Positions 17,867-26,303 of a DNA stretch of 64,000 nt are shown here, in pieces (position 1 is the first letter of the stretch; every line of letters starts with the position of its first letter). A model generated the notes under the pieces. The model ran no database searches, was not told where the DNA came from, and saw only the letters and a program-made list of their open reading frames with translations. The stretch is from Clostridium beijerinckii HUN142 (GTDB taxonomy: Bacteria > Bacillota > Clostridia > Clostridiales > Clostridiaceae), in contig NZ_JHXK01000013.1 in NCBI RefSeq assembly GCF_000621745.1, positions 1 through 64,000 of the forward strand, written 5' to 3'. Both the position numbers and the translations under genes were made by a program.

Positions 17867-19105
17867 ATGAAAGATAAAGAAATGTTTATTGAGGAATACG
17901 GCGAATTTAAAATGCGAAAATTAACTGAGGATGATTTAGAACAATTTAATGGGCTTTTACGTTATGCATTTCAAATAACAATGGAAGATCTTCTGCATAC
18001 TGGTTGGACAGAAGAGCAAATTATGCATGCTAAAATGCCGATTCTTAAAAATGCATATGTTCTGGGGTGGTTTTATCAAGGGAAATTAGCTTCGATGATT
18101 GTAGTATATTCAATGAAAGTAAATATTCATGATAATATTTGTAAGATGGGGGGGGTTACAGGTGTCGCCACTTATCCTGAATACACTGGAAAGGGATTAA
18201 TTCATTCTTTAATTAAACGGGCTATTATTCATATGAATGAAGAAGGTCAAGTTATTTCTTGCCTATACCCATATTCAATCCCCCTTTATAGAAAGCATGG
18301 CTGGGAAATCATTTCTGATAAAATAACTTTTACAATCAAAGACTCGCAGCTTCCTAAAAAACGGTCAGTAGAAGGAATGATGGAGCGTGTAGATTTTGAA
18401 TGCGAAGACCTTTTAAATGTACATGACTATTTTTCTATGCAACGTCATGGCGCAATGATTAGAGATGAGCTTGCTTGGGATGAATATTGGCGTTGGGATA
18501 GTGATGATATTATTCCGGCTATCTATTACAGTAAAAATCATAAACCTCTTGGTTATTTAATTTATTATATTAGAAATGATATATTTTATATTAAAGAAAT
18601 GGTTTATTTAAATACTGAAGCACATCATGGAATCTGGAATTATATAAGTGCACATTATTCTATGGTGAACGAAGTAAAAGGTAATAATTTTTCAGGGGAA
18701 CCAATGGCTTTTTTATTTGAAGATAGTGAGATAGTTGAAACTATTAAGCCGTATTTTATGGCAAGGATTATAAATGTAAAAGAATTTATAACCCAATACC
18801 CATTTTTAGTAAAATCACAAAAACTTAGAATCAGCTTCAAAATAAATGATCCTATTGCTCAATGGAATAATGGTGTTTTTAATATTTATTGGGATGAAGA
18901 AGAAACAGTCTGTGAGAAAAGTGATGATATGTATGCTGCTAATTTAGTGGAAATGGATATTCAGACATTAACAACTATGCTTATGGGATATAAGCGTCCT
19001 ACATTTTTATATGAGTGTGGAAGAATAAAAACAGAATATTATATGCTTAAAATTTTAGAACAGTTAATACCAGTAGAGAAGCCTTATTTTTCAGATTATT
19101 TCTAG
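17867..19105 (+). CDS. GNAT acetyltransferase, Eis-like
   Basis: 412 residues, the usual Eis-family length. The N-terminal GNAT domain has MGGVTGVATYPEYTGKGLIHSLIKRAI (acetyl-CoA loop, about residues 88-115) and LYPYSIPLYRKHGWEI. A second GNAT-like domain and a C-terminal sterol-carrier-like domain (from about 290, ending in an exposed C-terminus) complete the pattern. Eis proteins acetylate amines, including aminoglycosides in mycobacteria; the natural substrate here is unknown. Ribosome site GGGAGG is 7 bases before the ATG. Single-gene unit. Confidence 0.9.
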   Translation: MKDKEMFIEEYGEFKMRKLTEDDLEQFNGLLRYAFQITMEDLLHTGWTEEQIMHAKMPILKNAYVLGWFYQGKLASMIVVYSMKVNIHDNICKMGGVTGVATYPEYTGKGLIHSLIKRAIIHMNEEGQVISCLYPYSIPLYRKHGWEIISDKITFTIKDSQLPKKRSVEGMMERVDFECEDLLNVHDYFSMQRHGAMIRDELAWDEYWRWDSDDIIPAIYYSKNHKPLGYLIYYIRNDIFYIKEMVYLNTEAHHGIWNYISAHYSMVNEVKGNNFSGEPMAFLFEDSEIVETIKPYFMARIINVKEFITQYPFLVKSQKLRISFKINDPIAQWNNGVFNIYWDEEETVCEKSDDMYAANLVEMDIQTLTTMLMGYKRPTFLYECGRIKTEYYMLKILEQLIPVEKPYFSDYF

Positions 19106-19382
19106 GCTAAAGATATATAAAGATAGTATGTATCTAATTAAGTTGTAATAATACATTTATATTTAAGATACTGATAAGCTGAGCGTTTAGCTAAGGCTAA
19201 AATGTAGAAAATTAATTGCAGTATATAATGAATTTTATAACTATTTTTTAAATTATGGATACTTTGTTGTTAAACGTAATCTGCCATTAAGAATACTAAA
19301 AACTACAAAGTATTCATTTCCAAAAGCTCTATTAATTAATAAAATGCTAAATAATTGATTCTGTTAAAATTCTATAAATATC

Positions 19383-19727
19383 TTAAATACCACATGAATT
19401 AAGAGTGGTTTTATAAGAAGTTCCCCATTTAATCATAGAATCAAGAATAGGTTTTAAACTATACCCAGTTTCGGTTAAGGAATATTCAACTCTTGGAGGG
19501 ACTTCAGCATAAACTTTGCGGGTAACTAGTCCGGAATCCTCCATATCTCTTAGGTTTTGGGTAAGAACTTTCTGTGTTATAGAACCAACAGATTTCTTTA
19601 GTTCTCCAAAACGCTTTGTTCCCTCAAGTAAATCCCTCATAATTAAAATTTTCCATTTATTTCCTATGAGTTGCAGAGTAATTTCAACTGGGCAATCGGG
19701 CAATTCTCTAGACATGAAAATACACAT
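19383..19727 (-). CDS. HxlR-family transcriptional regulator
   Basis: 114 residues from ATG at 19727; an internal ATG at 19715 (MSRELPDCPVEITLQLIG) is an equally good start given the AGGAAAGG site just upstream. Single winged-helix domain with the family signature CPVEITLQLIGNKWKILIMRDLL, Cys in the sensing position, and TQKVLTQNLRDMEDSGLV. It diverges from a PNPOx-like flavoprotein 352 bases away, its probable target. It is a paralogue of the HxlR protein near 4.3 kb. Confidence 0.9.
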   Translation of the reverse strand: MCIFMSRELPDCPVEITLQLIGNKWKILIMRDLLEGTKRFGELKKSVGSITQKVLTQNLRDMEDSGLVTRKVYAEVPPRVEYSLTETGYSLKPILDSMIKWGTSYKTTLNSCGI

Positions 19728-19940
19728 CCTTTCCTAAAGTACATTTCTAAATTTTATGTTTTTTTGAGTAGTTACATAGTTTTTGATATCATAAGCTTTA
19801 TTATAAGTTCAAAGGTAAAGGAAATCAATGAAAACTCAACTATATACTAAGTTTGGAATCATATATTATACATAATTTAATAAGTTGCTGTGAATAGGTT
19901 TTGGTAGTTGGCGCTTTAATAGTATGTATTTGGATACTAT

Positions 19941-19956
19941 AGCACTTTAAAGTGCT
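19941..19956. promoter_or_regulatory. 16-bp perfect palindrome in hxlR/PNPOx gap
   Basis: AGCACTTTAAAGTGCT, in the 352-base region between the divergent HxlR regulator and PNPOx-like gene; a possible operator. A second perfect palindrome, GAAGCGGCCGCTTC at 20001-20014, is unusual for its G+C content in this genome. Confidence 0.4.
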
Positions 19957-20079
19957 TACTTTCCAATTATAATTTAACAAATTATAATAAAAATATAAGA
20001 AGCGGCCGCTTCAGGTAGAAAAAACTTACATTGTGTTTTTTTGAATATTAAAATGTTCTATGATAAGAGGAGATAAAAA

Positions 20080-20481
20080 ATGAAAAAAGTAGTTGAGTTT
20101 TTAAATGCAAACCCAGTTCAATATTTAGCAACGGTAGGACGTGATGGAAAGGCAAAGTGTCGTCCATTTATGTTCTGCTTAGAGAAAGAAGGGAAGCTTT
20201 GGTTTTGTACAAACAATACTAAAGAGGTTTATAAGGATATGCAGGCTAACCCTGAGATAGAAATATCTGTTTCCAGTTCAACATATTCATGGATAAGGAT
20301 AAGTGGAAAGGCTGTATTTGAAGATAATCTAGAAGTTAAAGAGGAATGTATGTTAAATCCTATAATAAATGGACAATATGAAGAAGCTTCAAATCCAATT
20401 TTTGAAGTATTTTATTTAGTAGATGCAAAAGCAGTTATTGCTGATTTTTCTGGTAATCCGCCAAAGGAATATAGTTTATAA
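20080..20481 (+). CDS. Pyridoxamine 5'-phosphate oxidase-like flavoprotein
   Basis: 133 residues, a minimal split-barrel FMN-binding domain. VQYLATVGRDGKAKCRPFMFCLEKEGKLWFCTNNTKEVYKDMQANPEIEIS is the typical first half, SSTYSWIRISGKAVFEDN the second. These small proteins bind FMN or F420-like cofactors and are often oxidoreductases of unknown substrate; real PNPOx function is unlikely at this length. Ribosome site AGAGGAG is 8 bases before the ATG. It diverges from an HxlR regulator and ends at a strong terminator. Confidence 0.88.
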   Translation: MKKVVEFLNANPVQYLATVGRDGKAKCRPFMFCLEKEGKLWFCTNNTKEVYKDMQANPEIEISVSSSTYSWIRISGKAVFEDNLEVKEECMLNPIINGQYEEASNPIFEVFYLVDAKAVIADFSGNPPKEYSL

Positions 20482-20489
20482 GAATAAAT

Positions 20490-20527
20490 AATAGCCTTGA
20501 AATATGATTTATTTCAAGGCTATTTCT
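20490..20527 (+). terminator. Terminator after PNPOx-like gene
   Basis: Perfect 15-bp stem (AATAGCCTTGAAATA and complement) with a 5-base loop. Confidence 0.85.
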
Positions 20528-20609
20528 GCATTATTATAAGTGGCTAAAATTAAAGAAATAATTCAAAGATATAGTTAAGTTAATAACCCAATAAAATATA
20601 TAGTAGAAA

Positions 20610-20655
20610 ATAAAAAAAGCTGTACTACAAGGTATTTAAACCAAGTAATACAGCA
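20610..20655 (-). terminator. Terminator of tRNA-Leu
   Basis: On the minus strand GCTGTATTAC...GTAGTACAGC followed by a T-rich run, directly downstream of the tRNA. Confidence 0.75.
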
Positions 20656-20670
20656 ATCCACCAAAATAAA

Positions 20671-20757
20671 TGGTGCCGCTGGCCGGATTCGAACCGGCAC
20701 GATATCACTACCAGAGGATTTTGAGTCCACCACGTCTGCCAATTCCATCACAGCGGC
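20671..20757 (-). tRNA. tRNA-Leu (CAA)
   Basis: Minus-strand class II tRNA of 87 bases with CCA: acceptor GCCGCTG/CAGCGGC, long variable arm, T-loop GTTCGAA. Anticodon loop CTCAAAA gives CAA, reading TTG. The anticodon stem GTGGA/TCCTC has a T-T mismatch at the second pair, which is unusual. A promoter TTGAAA-17-TAGAAT lies upstream (minus strand, 20777-20805). Confidence 0.93.
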
Positions 20758-20776
20758 ATGTAAACTGACAAAAATT

Positions 20777-20805
20777 ATTCTACCATGTCTTAAAGAATAT
20801 TTCAA
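20777..20805 (-). promoter_or_regulatory. Promoter of tRNA-Leu
   Basis: Minus strand TTGAAA (20800-20805), 17-base spacer, TAGAAT (20777-20782). Confidence 0.7.
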
Positions 20806-20983
20806 TAGGTATTTTTAATTTATTTTTATTTTTGGAAAATTAATTTATAATATCCATGTAGAAATACATAATGAAAGTATTAGACAATATTTTATCTAAT
20901 TAAAGTTAATATAAGATTTTTATTCATTTGTAGTTCGGATTTTCAAATAAAAGTAGATAAATGTGCATAAATTTTTAAATAAA

Positions 20984-21057
20984 GGTTGTGGGGAATCAAA
21001 TCATTTGCTAGAATAGGAATAGGGAAAAGTGCCCCACTGGGTTATTTTATGCCCAAC
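20984..21057 (+). other. Possible structured leader of the NifU-like/GGGtGRT operon
   Basis: TGGGG (about 20988-20992) can pair with CCCCA (21032-21036), followed by a TGGG/CCCA hairpin (about 21038-21055). G+C content here is well above the flanks. It lies about 75 bases upstream of the first gene. It does not match a riboswitch class I know; it could be an attenuator or an RNA-binding site. Confidence 0.35.
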
Positions 21058-21128
21058 TACAATTTTAAACTTAGAAATAAGATTTAATAATTTGTAATTA
21101 TCTATTAATTAGGGAGGAGCAAAAATAT

Positions 21129-21821
21129 ATGATGTATTCAAAAGAAGTTGAAGAAATGTGTGTACTTGCTAAAGGTCCTAATCACGGATCAGCGCCAATT
21201 CCTGTAGAAGGAAAATGGGTTCAATCTAAAGAAGTAACTGATATATCAGGTTTAACTCACGGAATAGGTTGGTGTGCACCACAACAAGGAGCTTGTAAAT
21301 TAACATTAAACGTTAAAGACGGTATTATTCAAGAGGCATTAGTTGAAACAATTGGATGTTCAGGAATGACTCATTCAGCTGCTATGGCTTCAGAAATATT
21401 ACCAGGAAAGACTATATTAGAAGCATTAAACACAGACTTAGTTTGTGACGCTATAAACACAGCTATGAGAGAATTATTCTTACAAATCGTTTATGGAAGA
21501 ACTCAAACTGCATTCTCAGAAGGTGGACTACCTATAGGAGCAGGTCTTGAAGATTTAGGAAAAGGTTTAAGATCTCAAGTTGGTACTATGTATGGAACTT
21601 TAGCTAAAGGACCAAGATACCTTGAAATGGCTGAAGGATATGTTACTGAAGTTGCTGTAGATGACGATAAAGAAATCATTGGATATAAGTTTGTTAACTT
21701 AGGAAAAATGATGGAAAGTATTGCTAAAGGAATGGATGCTAACGAAGCATTAGAAAAAGCTAAAGGTCAATACGGTAGAGTTGCTGACGCTGCTGAATTA
21801 TTAGACCCAAGACATAAATAA
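21129..21821 (+). CDS. NifU/IscU-like iron-sulfur scaffold protein, long form
   Basis: 230 residues; ATG at 21129, or the adjacent one at 21132, after GGGAGGAG. The first ~130 residues resemble an IscU/NifU N-terminal domain with candidate cluster cysteines Cys49 (GWCAPQ), Cys56 (GACKL), Cys77 (TIGCSGMTHSA) and Cys106 (LVCDA). The rest, including an EGYVTEVAVDDDKEIIGYKFVNLGKM segment, is not part of a classical scaffold. The gene is 25 bases ahead of a GGGtGRT-family gene. Codon choice (frequent AAC, ATC, GAC, TTC) differs from most of the window and suggests high expression. Role in cluster assembly is inferred from fold only. Confidence 0.8.
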   Translation: MMYSKEVEEMCVLAKGPNHGSAPIPVEGKWVQSKEVTDISGLTHGIGWCAPQQGACKLTLNVKDGIIQEALVETIGCSGMTHSAAMASEILPGKTILEALNTDLVCDAINTAMRELFLQIVYGRTQTAFSEGGLPIGAGLEDLGKGLRSQVGTMYGTLAKGPRYLEMAEGYVTEVAVDDDKEIIGYKFVNLGKMMESIAKGMDANEALEKAKGQYGRVADAAELLDPRHK

Positions 21822-21846
21822 TTATTTGTAAAGGAGGATTATTAAA

Positions 21847-22848
21847 ATGGCATTATTTGAAAGTTATGAAAGAAGAATTAACCAAATCACTCCAGTACTA
21901 GAAAAGTACGGAATGAAAACTCTAGAAGATGCAAAGGCAGTTTGTGCTGAAATTGGAGTGGATCCATATACAATTGTTAGAGAAACTCAACCAATCGCAT
22001 TTGAAAACGCTGGATGGGCATACGTTTTAGGTGCTGCTATAGCAATAAAGAAAGGTTGTACTAAGGCTGCTGATGCTGCTGAAGCAATCGGAGAAGGATT
22101 ACAAGCATTTTGTATCCCAGGTTCTGTTGCAGATGACAGAAAAGTTGGTTTAGGACACGGAAACTTAGGAGCTATGCTTTTAAGAGAAGAAACTAAATGT
22201 TTCGCATTCTTAGCAGGACACGAAAGTTTTGCTGCTGCTGAAGGTGCTATTAAAATAGCTGAAAAAGCTAACAGAGTAAGAAAAGAACCATTAAGAGTTA
22301 TCTTAAACGGTCTTGGAAAAGATGCTGCATTCATTATTTCAAGAATTAATGGATTCACATATGTTCAAACTCAATTTGACTACTATACTGGAGAAGTTAA
22401 AGTAGTTAAAGAAAAAGCATACTCAAACGGAGAAAGAGCAAAAGTAAGATGTTACGGTGCTGACGACGTTAGAGAAGGTGTTGCAATCATGCATAAAGAA
22501 GGAGTTGACGTATCAATCACTGGTAACTCAACTAACCCAACAAGATTCCAACATCCAGTTGCAGGAACATACAAGAAAGAATGTATCGAACAAGGTAAGA
22601 AATACTTCTCAGTAGCATCAGGTGGTGGTACAGGAAGAACTCTTCACCCAGATAACATGGCTGCAGGTCCAGCTTCATACGGTATGACTGATACTATGGG
22701 AAGAATGCATTCAGATGCACAATTCGCAGGTTCATCATCAGTTCCAGCTCACGTTGAAATGATGGGATTAATCGGAGCAGGTAACAACCCAATGGTTGGT
22801 ATGACTGTTGCTGTAGCAGTTGCTGTTCAAGAAGGAATGACTAAGTAG
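21847..22848 (+). CDS. GGGtGRT family protein
   Basis: 333 residues carrying the family-naming motif SGGGTGRTLHPDNMAAGPASYG near residues 258-280, followed by AGSSSVPAHVEMMGLIGAGNNPMVGMTVAVAVAVQEG. This family has no established biochemical role that I know of. Conserved sections include GHGNLGAMLLREETKCFAFLAGHESFAAAEGAI and TGNSTNPTRFQHPVAGTYK, which suggest a ligand- or cofactor-binding pocket. Ribosome site AAGGAGG is 9 bases before the ATG. Strongly biased, high-expression type codon use. Invariable-looking pairing with the NifU-like gene suggests an iron-sulfur-linked task. Confidence 0.88.
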   Translation: MALFESYERRINQITPVLEKYGMKTLEDAKAVCAEIGVDPYTIVRETQPIAFENAGWAYVLGAAIAIKKGCTKAADAAEAIGEGLQAFCIPGSVADDRKVGLGHGNLGAMLLREETKCFAFLAGHESFAAAEGAIKIAEKANRVRKEPLRVILNGLGKDAAFIISRINGFTYVQTQFDYYTGEVKVVKEKAYSNGERAKVRCYGADDVREGVAIMHKEGVDVSITGNSTNPTRFQHPVAGTYKKECIEQGKKYFSVASGGGTGRTLHPDNMAAGPASYGMTDTMGRMHSDAQFAGSSSVPAHVEMMGLIGAGNNPMVGMTVAVAVAVQEGMTK

Positions 22849-22904
22849 TCTGTTTGTGTATATAAATAAAAAAGAACTGAACATAATAAAAATGTTCTGA
22901 ATAC

Positions 22905-22949
22905 AAGCCCAATGTAAGGTTAAATTTTAACCAAGCATTGGGCTTTTTT
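22905..22949. terminator. Strong hairpin, copy A start (also ends GGGtGRT operon)
   Basis: AAGCCCAATG/CATTGGGCTT outer stem with an inner GGTTAAA/TTTAACC stem and following T-run. About 55 bases after the GGGtGRT stop. Confidence 0.85.
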
Positions 22950-23382
22950 CGTCCCCAAAAATACAACTACAAAATCATGTTGCACACCCTCGCTACGCCT
23001 TGGCGACCTAACACAACATATTGCAATCACACACCTTAAAGCAAATCACCCAGCTGTAAATATCCAGAAAAAAGAAGAAGAAAAGAAGAAAAAATCTCGA
23101 AAAAGAAGAGGGGAAAAAAAAGAAAATCATTCAGAACTTTATTATCATGAGGGCTGTGGATAACCAGAAAAATGAGGGGATTTCCGTTCAGGACATTATT
23201 ATTAAGGAAGAAAGAGGAAAAAGGGGATGAAGGTAGATGGAATAAGGAATTGAAGGGGATTGGGGGCGTTCAGAAGTTTTTTATTAAGGAACATTTGGTG
23301 TATTATAATAAAAAACATCCCAATCTATCATTCAAAATCCCCAAACTCATAAAAAAGTTCGGGAAAAATAGATAGGGCATAC

Positions 23383-23424
23383 GCCCCGTATTAGGTCAGA
23401 ATGGCTTAATACGGGGCTTTTTAG
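23383..23424. terminator. Hairpin ending repeat copy A
   Basis: GCCCCGTATTA/TAATACGGGGC perfect 11-bp stem with a 13-base loop and TTTTT. Confidence 0.85.
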
Positions 23425-23549
23425 CGTGTTTGTTTTGGGGAACTATATTATGATTCTGGCATGTTATCTGAATTTTAACCTGTTCATAAGTCGGAAAAAA
23501 GGGCGATTTTGGCTTGGCGGACTTTATTATGAGGGATGAACTGGTAAAA

Positions 23550-23600
23550 GGGTGGGAGGTGAGTGGGAGTGAGGGTTGAGAGGGTGTGGAGGAGGTTGGG
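23550..23600 (+). other. G-run cluster between repeat copies (possible G-quadruplex)
   Basis: Six GGG runs within 51 bases (starting near 23550, 23554, 23565, 23573, 23582 and 23598), all on the plus strand, in a genome of about 30% G+C. Four of them with short loops meet the usual four-tract pattern for an intramolecular quadruplex. Confidence 0.55.
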
Positions 23601-23634
23601 AGATTTTTTATGAGGGAACATTTGGCTGTTCCTT

Positions 23635-24195
23635 AATAAAAAAGAACTGAACGAAATAAAAAAGTTCTGAATATAAGCCCAATGAAAGGTTAAATTTTAA
23701 CCAAGCATTGGGCTTTTTTGCCCACCAAAATTCAACCACCAAATCTTAAAACATTACCCTCGCTACGCCTTGGCGACCTAACTCAACATATTGAAATCAC
23801 ACACCTTAAAGCAAATCACCCAACTATGAATATCCAGGAAAAAGAAGAAGAAAAGAGGAAAAAATTCCGAAAAAGAAGAGGGAAAAAAGAAAGAAGATCG
23901 TTCAGAACTTTATTATCACGGAGCTTGTGGATAACCAGAAAAAAGTGGCTATTTTCGTTCAGGACTTTATTATTAAGGAAGAAAGAGGAAAAAGGGGATA
24001 AAGGTAGAAGGAATAAGGGAGTGAAGGGGATTGGGAGCGTTCAGGAGTTTTTTATTAAGGAACATTGGCTACATAGTTAAAATAAAGTTTCCAATCTAGC
24101 ATTTAAAGCCCCAAACTCATAAAAAAGTTCGGGAAAAATAGATATGGCATACGCCCCGTATTAGGTCAGAAATGGCTTGATACGGGGCTTTTTTG
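23635..24195. repeat. Tandem ~560-bp noncoding repeat, copy B
   Basis: Second copy, same internal order as copy A: hairpins at 23675-23719 and 24153-24194, the CTCGCTACGCC box near 23759 and the purine tract near 23837-23900. Substitutions are scattered and hairpin stems are retained (one pair becomes G-T in the final stem). Confidence 0.85.
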
Positions 24196-24307
24196 CATCG
24201 TGGATTTTTTATGAGGGAACACTGTTTGGTTGGGAAGATGTAATGCTTCGTTATCTTATATTTATTGAATTTGCGAGAAACAAAAAAGTGAGTTTTGGAT
24301 ATGTCAA

Positions 24308-24451
24308 TATGGAAATTTATATATTGACATCTATTCAAAAAAATTATATGAGATTATTGAAAAATCATACTCAAAAAATAATTTAATTGCTATAGATAAT
24401 GAATATGAATTTCTTGAAGATGAGTTTAAAGGAAGAAAAATAAAAATTTAA
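24308..24451 (+). pseudogene. Coding-like remnant, unidentified
   Basis: An open run without start codon reads YGNLYIDIYSKKLYEI... and ends KGRKIKI-stop (47 residues). Just upstream another frame reads coding-like (EFARNKKVSFGYVNME), suggesting a frameshifted, truncated gene. It lies between repeat copy B and the diguanylate cyclase gene. The protein family is not recognised. Confidence 0.35.
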
Positions 24452-24639
24452 AAAGGCCAGATATATTGTAAGAGATATTATAAAAGAATGGATGTAGAAT
24501 ATTTAAAAGTCTAAATGAAAATTATATATTGAAGGTAGGTAACGAGATAAGCAAATCATTTTAATATGTATTCAACTAAAAAATAGAAGGTAATAAATTT
24601 GAAAAATAACTTTTCAAAGTAGAGATTAATGTATAATAC

Positions 24640-24682
24640 AAGCCCAATGCAAGACTAATAATTTGCTTTGCATTGGGCTTTG
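24640..24682. terminator. Third copy of the AAGCCCAATG hairpin
   Basis: AAGCCCAATGCAA/TTTGCATTGGGCTT stem. The outer stem is the same as in repeat copies A and B while the inner part differs, so only this module is shared. Confidence 0.7.
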
Positions 24683-24804
24683 AGTTTAGGAAAAAATTAT
24701 TTGTCATAAAAGGTAGTTAGTGGTATAATTGTAATAATAAATTTTAAATAATAATTATTATTTGTATATATTTAAATTAATAAATAGAATTGGAGGTGGG
24801 AACA

Positions 24805-25899
24805 ATGAGTAATTTTTTTATTAATATACTTCTTTTGATATCGGCAATATTTTTAGGTGGACATTTATCAAAGGATGCGCCCATTGAATGCAGTTCTAAA
24901 ATTTTTGCAAAGGTTTTACTTGGTTTAGGTGGCGGAATTCTCGCAATAGGAATGATGATGTACACAATAAATATTGAAAGTACAAAAACTCTGGTGGATT
25001 TAAGAGTTATAGCATTAATGTTAATATATTATATTGGTGGACTTCTACCTTCATTAGTTACAGGAATAAGTATAGTCCTATTTAGAATTTTATATTTTGG
25101 AATCAATCAATCATCAATAGTAGCAGGCTATCAAATATTAATATTATTATTATCGTATTTCATAACTGGTAAATTGAAGCTAAACATGGTTAAAAAGTGG
25201 TTAGCGATATACTTACTTAGTATATTTTCGATGATTAGTACATATTATTACTTGTTGTTTAATGTTGGTGATGTATTTAAGATACTCTTGGCGTATTTGA
25301 TTATGTCGGCAATTGCAGCTATATTAGCTTATTATTTGTTAAAATATGTTAAGTCGTCAAATGAATTGTATAGGAGATATAAAAATGAGGCTACTAAAGA
25401 TTTTTTGACTGGATTAAATAATACAAGACAATTTGATTTGATATTTAATAAAAGTGTTACAAGTGCAAAAGAAAAGAATGAAAAGTTATCGTGTTTAATG
25501 GTTGATATAGATCATTTTAAGTATGTTAATGATACATACGGTCATGCAGTTGGTGATATAGTACTAAGAGAGCTAGCTGTTATTTTAAAAAATACTTGTA
25601 GAGTATTCGATGCAGTGTCAAGAGTTGGAGGAGAAGAATTTTGTATCTTATTAATTGACTGTTCTAAAGAGCGGGCGATGGATATAGGAAAAAGGATATG
25701 TGATGAAGTAAAGAAGCATGAGTTTGAAATTGGTGACGGTAGAAAGATAAGAATTACTGTTTCTGTAGGTGTGTCTGCTTACCCAGAATTAACAGACAAC
25801 ATTGAAACATTATTAAGACAAGCAGATGACTCTTTATATAAAGCAAAGCAAACTGGAAGAGATAAAGTATGTTCAGCCGACATATGTGATAAAATTTAA
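24805..25899 (+). CDS. Membrane diguanylate cyclase (5TM + GGDEF)
   Basis: 364 residues from the ATG at 24805, 5 bases after GGAGGTGGG; an upstream in-frame TTG at 24790 overlaps that site. Residues ~1-180 hold five to six membrane helices like the LytS-type 5TM sensor module. The GGDEF domain follows (about 200-360): LTGLNNTRQFD, DIDHFKYVNDTYGHAVGD, and the active-site loop RVGGEEF. An inhibitory-site RVFD stands five residues ahead of GGEEF, so product inhibition by c-di-GMP is expected. It makes c-di-GMP from GTP at the membrane. Monocistronic, with a hairpin at 25930-25985. Confidence 0.93.
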   Translation: MSNFFINILLLISAIFLGGHLSKDAPIECSSKIFAKVLLGLGGGILAIGMMMYTINIESTKTLVDLRVIALMLIYYIGGLLPSLVTGISIVLFRILYFGINQSSIVAGYQILILLLSYFITGKLKLNMVKKWLAIYLLSIFSMISTYYYLLFNVGDVFKILLAYLIMSAIAAILAYYLLKYVKSSNELYRRYKNEATKDFLTGLNNTRQFDLIFNKSVTSAKEKNEKLSCLMVDIDHFKYVNDTYGHAVGDIVLRELAVILKNTCRVFDAVSRVGGEEFCILLIDCSKERAMDIGKRICDEVKKHEFEIGDGRKIRITVSVGVSAYPELTDNIETLLRQADDSLYKAKQTGRDKVCSADICDKI

Positions 25900-25929
25900 A
25901 TAAAAAAGTTATATATTTAAAATAATACA

Positions 25930-25988
25930 TAGCACACATCATATTTCTTGATAAAAAATTTATTGAATATGCGTGTGCTATTTTTAGT
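25930..25988 (+). terminator. Terminator after diguanylate cyclase
   Basis: ATAGCACAC and GTGTGCTAT outer arms with ATATT/AATAT inside, followed by TTTTTAG. Confidence 0.65.
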
Positions 25989-26049
25989 AATGATTTTGTG
26001 AAAAGACTAAAAATGAACTATAGGAGTGATAAAATAAATGAAAATATGT

Positions 26050-26105
26050 ATCTATGTTCCTAGGTAAATTTATTTATATAAATCTATTTACCTAGGAACA
26101 TAGAT
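26050..26105. repeat. 20-bp perfect inverted repeat
   Basis: Arms ATCTATGTTCCTAGGTAAAT and its exact complement around a 16-base AT loop. No T-run follows, so it is not an obvious terminator; it stands alone 200 bases before the TfoX chimera gene. The rest of 25900-26303 shows nothing else. Confidence 0.7.
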
Positions 26106-26303
26106 TTAAAGAAAAATATATACATATATAAATATTTATAGTAAACATGCGGGTTAGAGATGAAGTTTAAAAATCATTTTTAAATATTAACTATCTTTTA
26201 GATTATTACTTATGCTAAAATTATACATAAAAGGTATATTTATAGGTTGCTATTATATAAGAAGTAGCGATGTTGTAAAGTTAGGTTAATAGGAGGAAAG
26301 AAA

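Larger units (their letters stand above)
22865..23424. repeat. Tandem ~560-bp noncoding repeat, copy A
   Basis: Aligns without net gap to 23635-24195 at a constant offset of 770 bases, about 85-90% identical by eye. Order within the unit: small hairpin AGAAC/GTTCT, a terminator-like hairpin (22905-22949), the CTCGCTACGCCTTGGCGACC box, a long purine tract of A and G, three spaced TTCAGRA..TTTATTA boxes (near 23130, 23187 and 23269), and a second terminator-like hairpin (23383-23422). Reading frames in the unit are Lys/Arg/Glu-rich and shift between copies, so I do not call them genes. Confidence 0.85.

Noticed and set aside
23172..24080. Lys/Arg-rich frames of 67 and 120 codons
   Set aside because: They lie inside the tandem repeat, differ in start and reach between copies, and share frame only over the purine tract.
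22865..24195. CRISPR array
   Set aside because: Only two long, imperfect copies; no short regular repeats with spacers and no cas genes.
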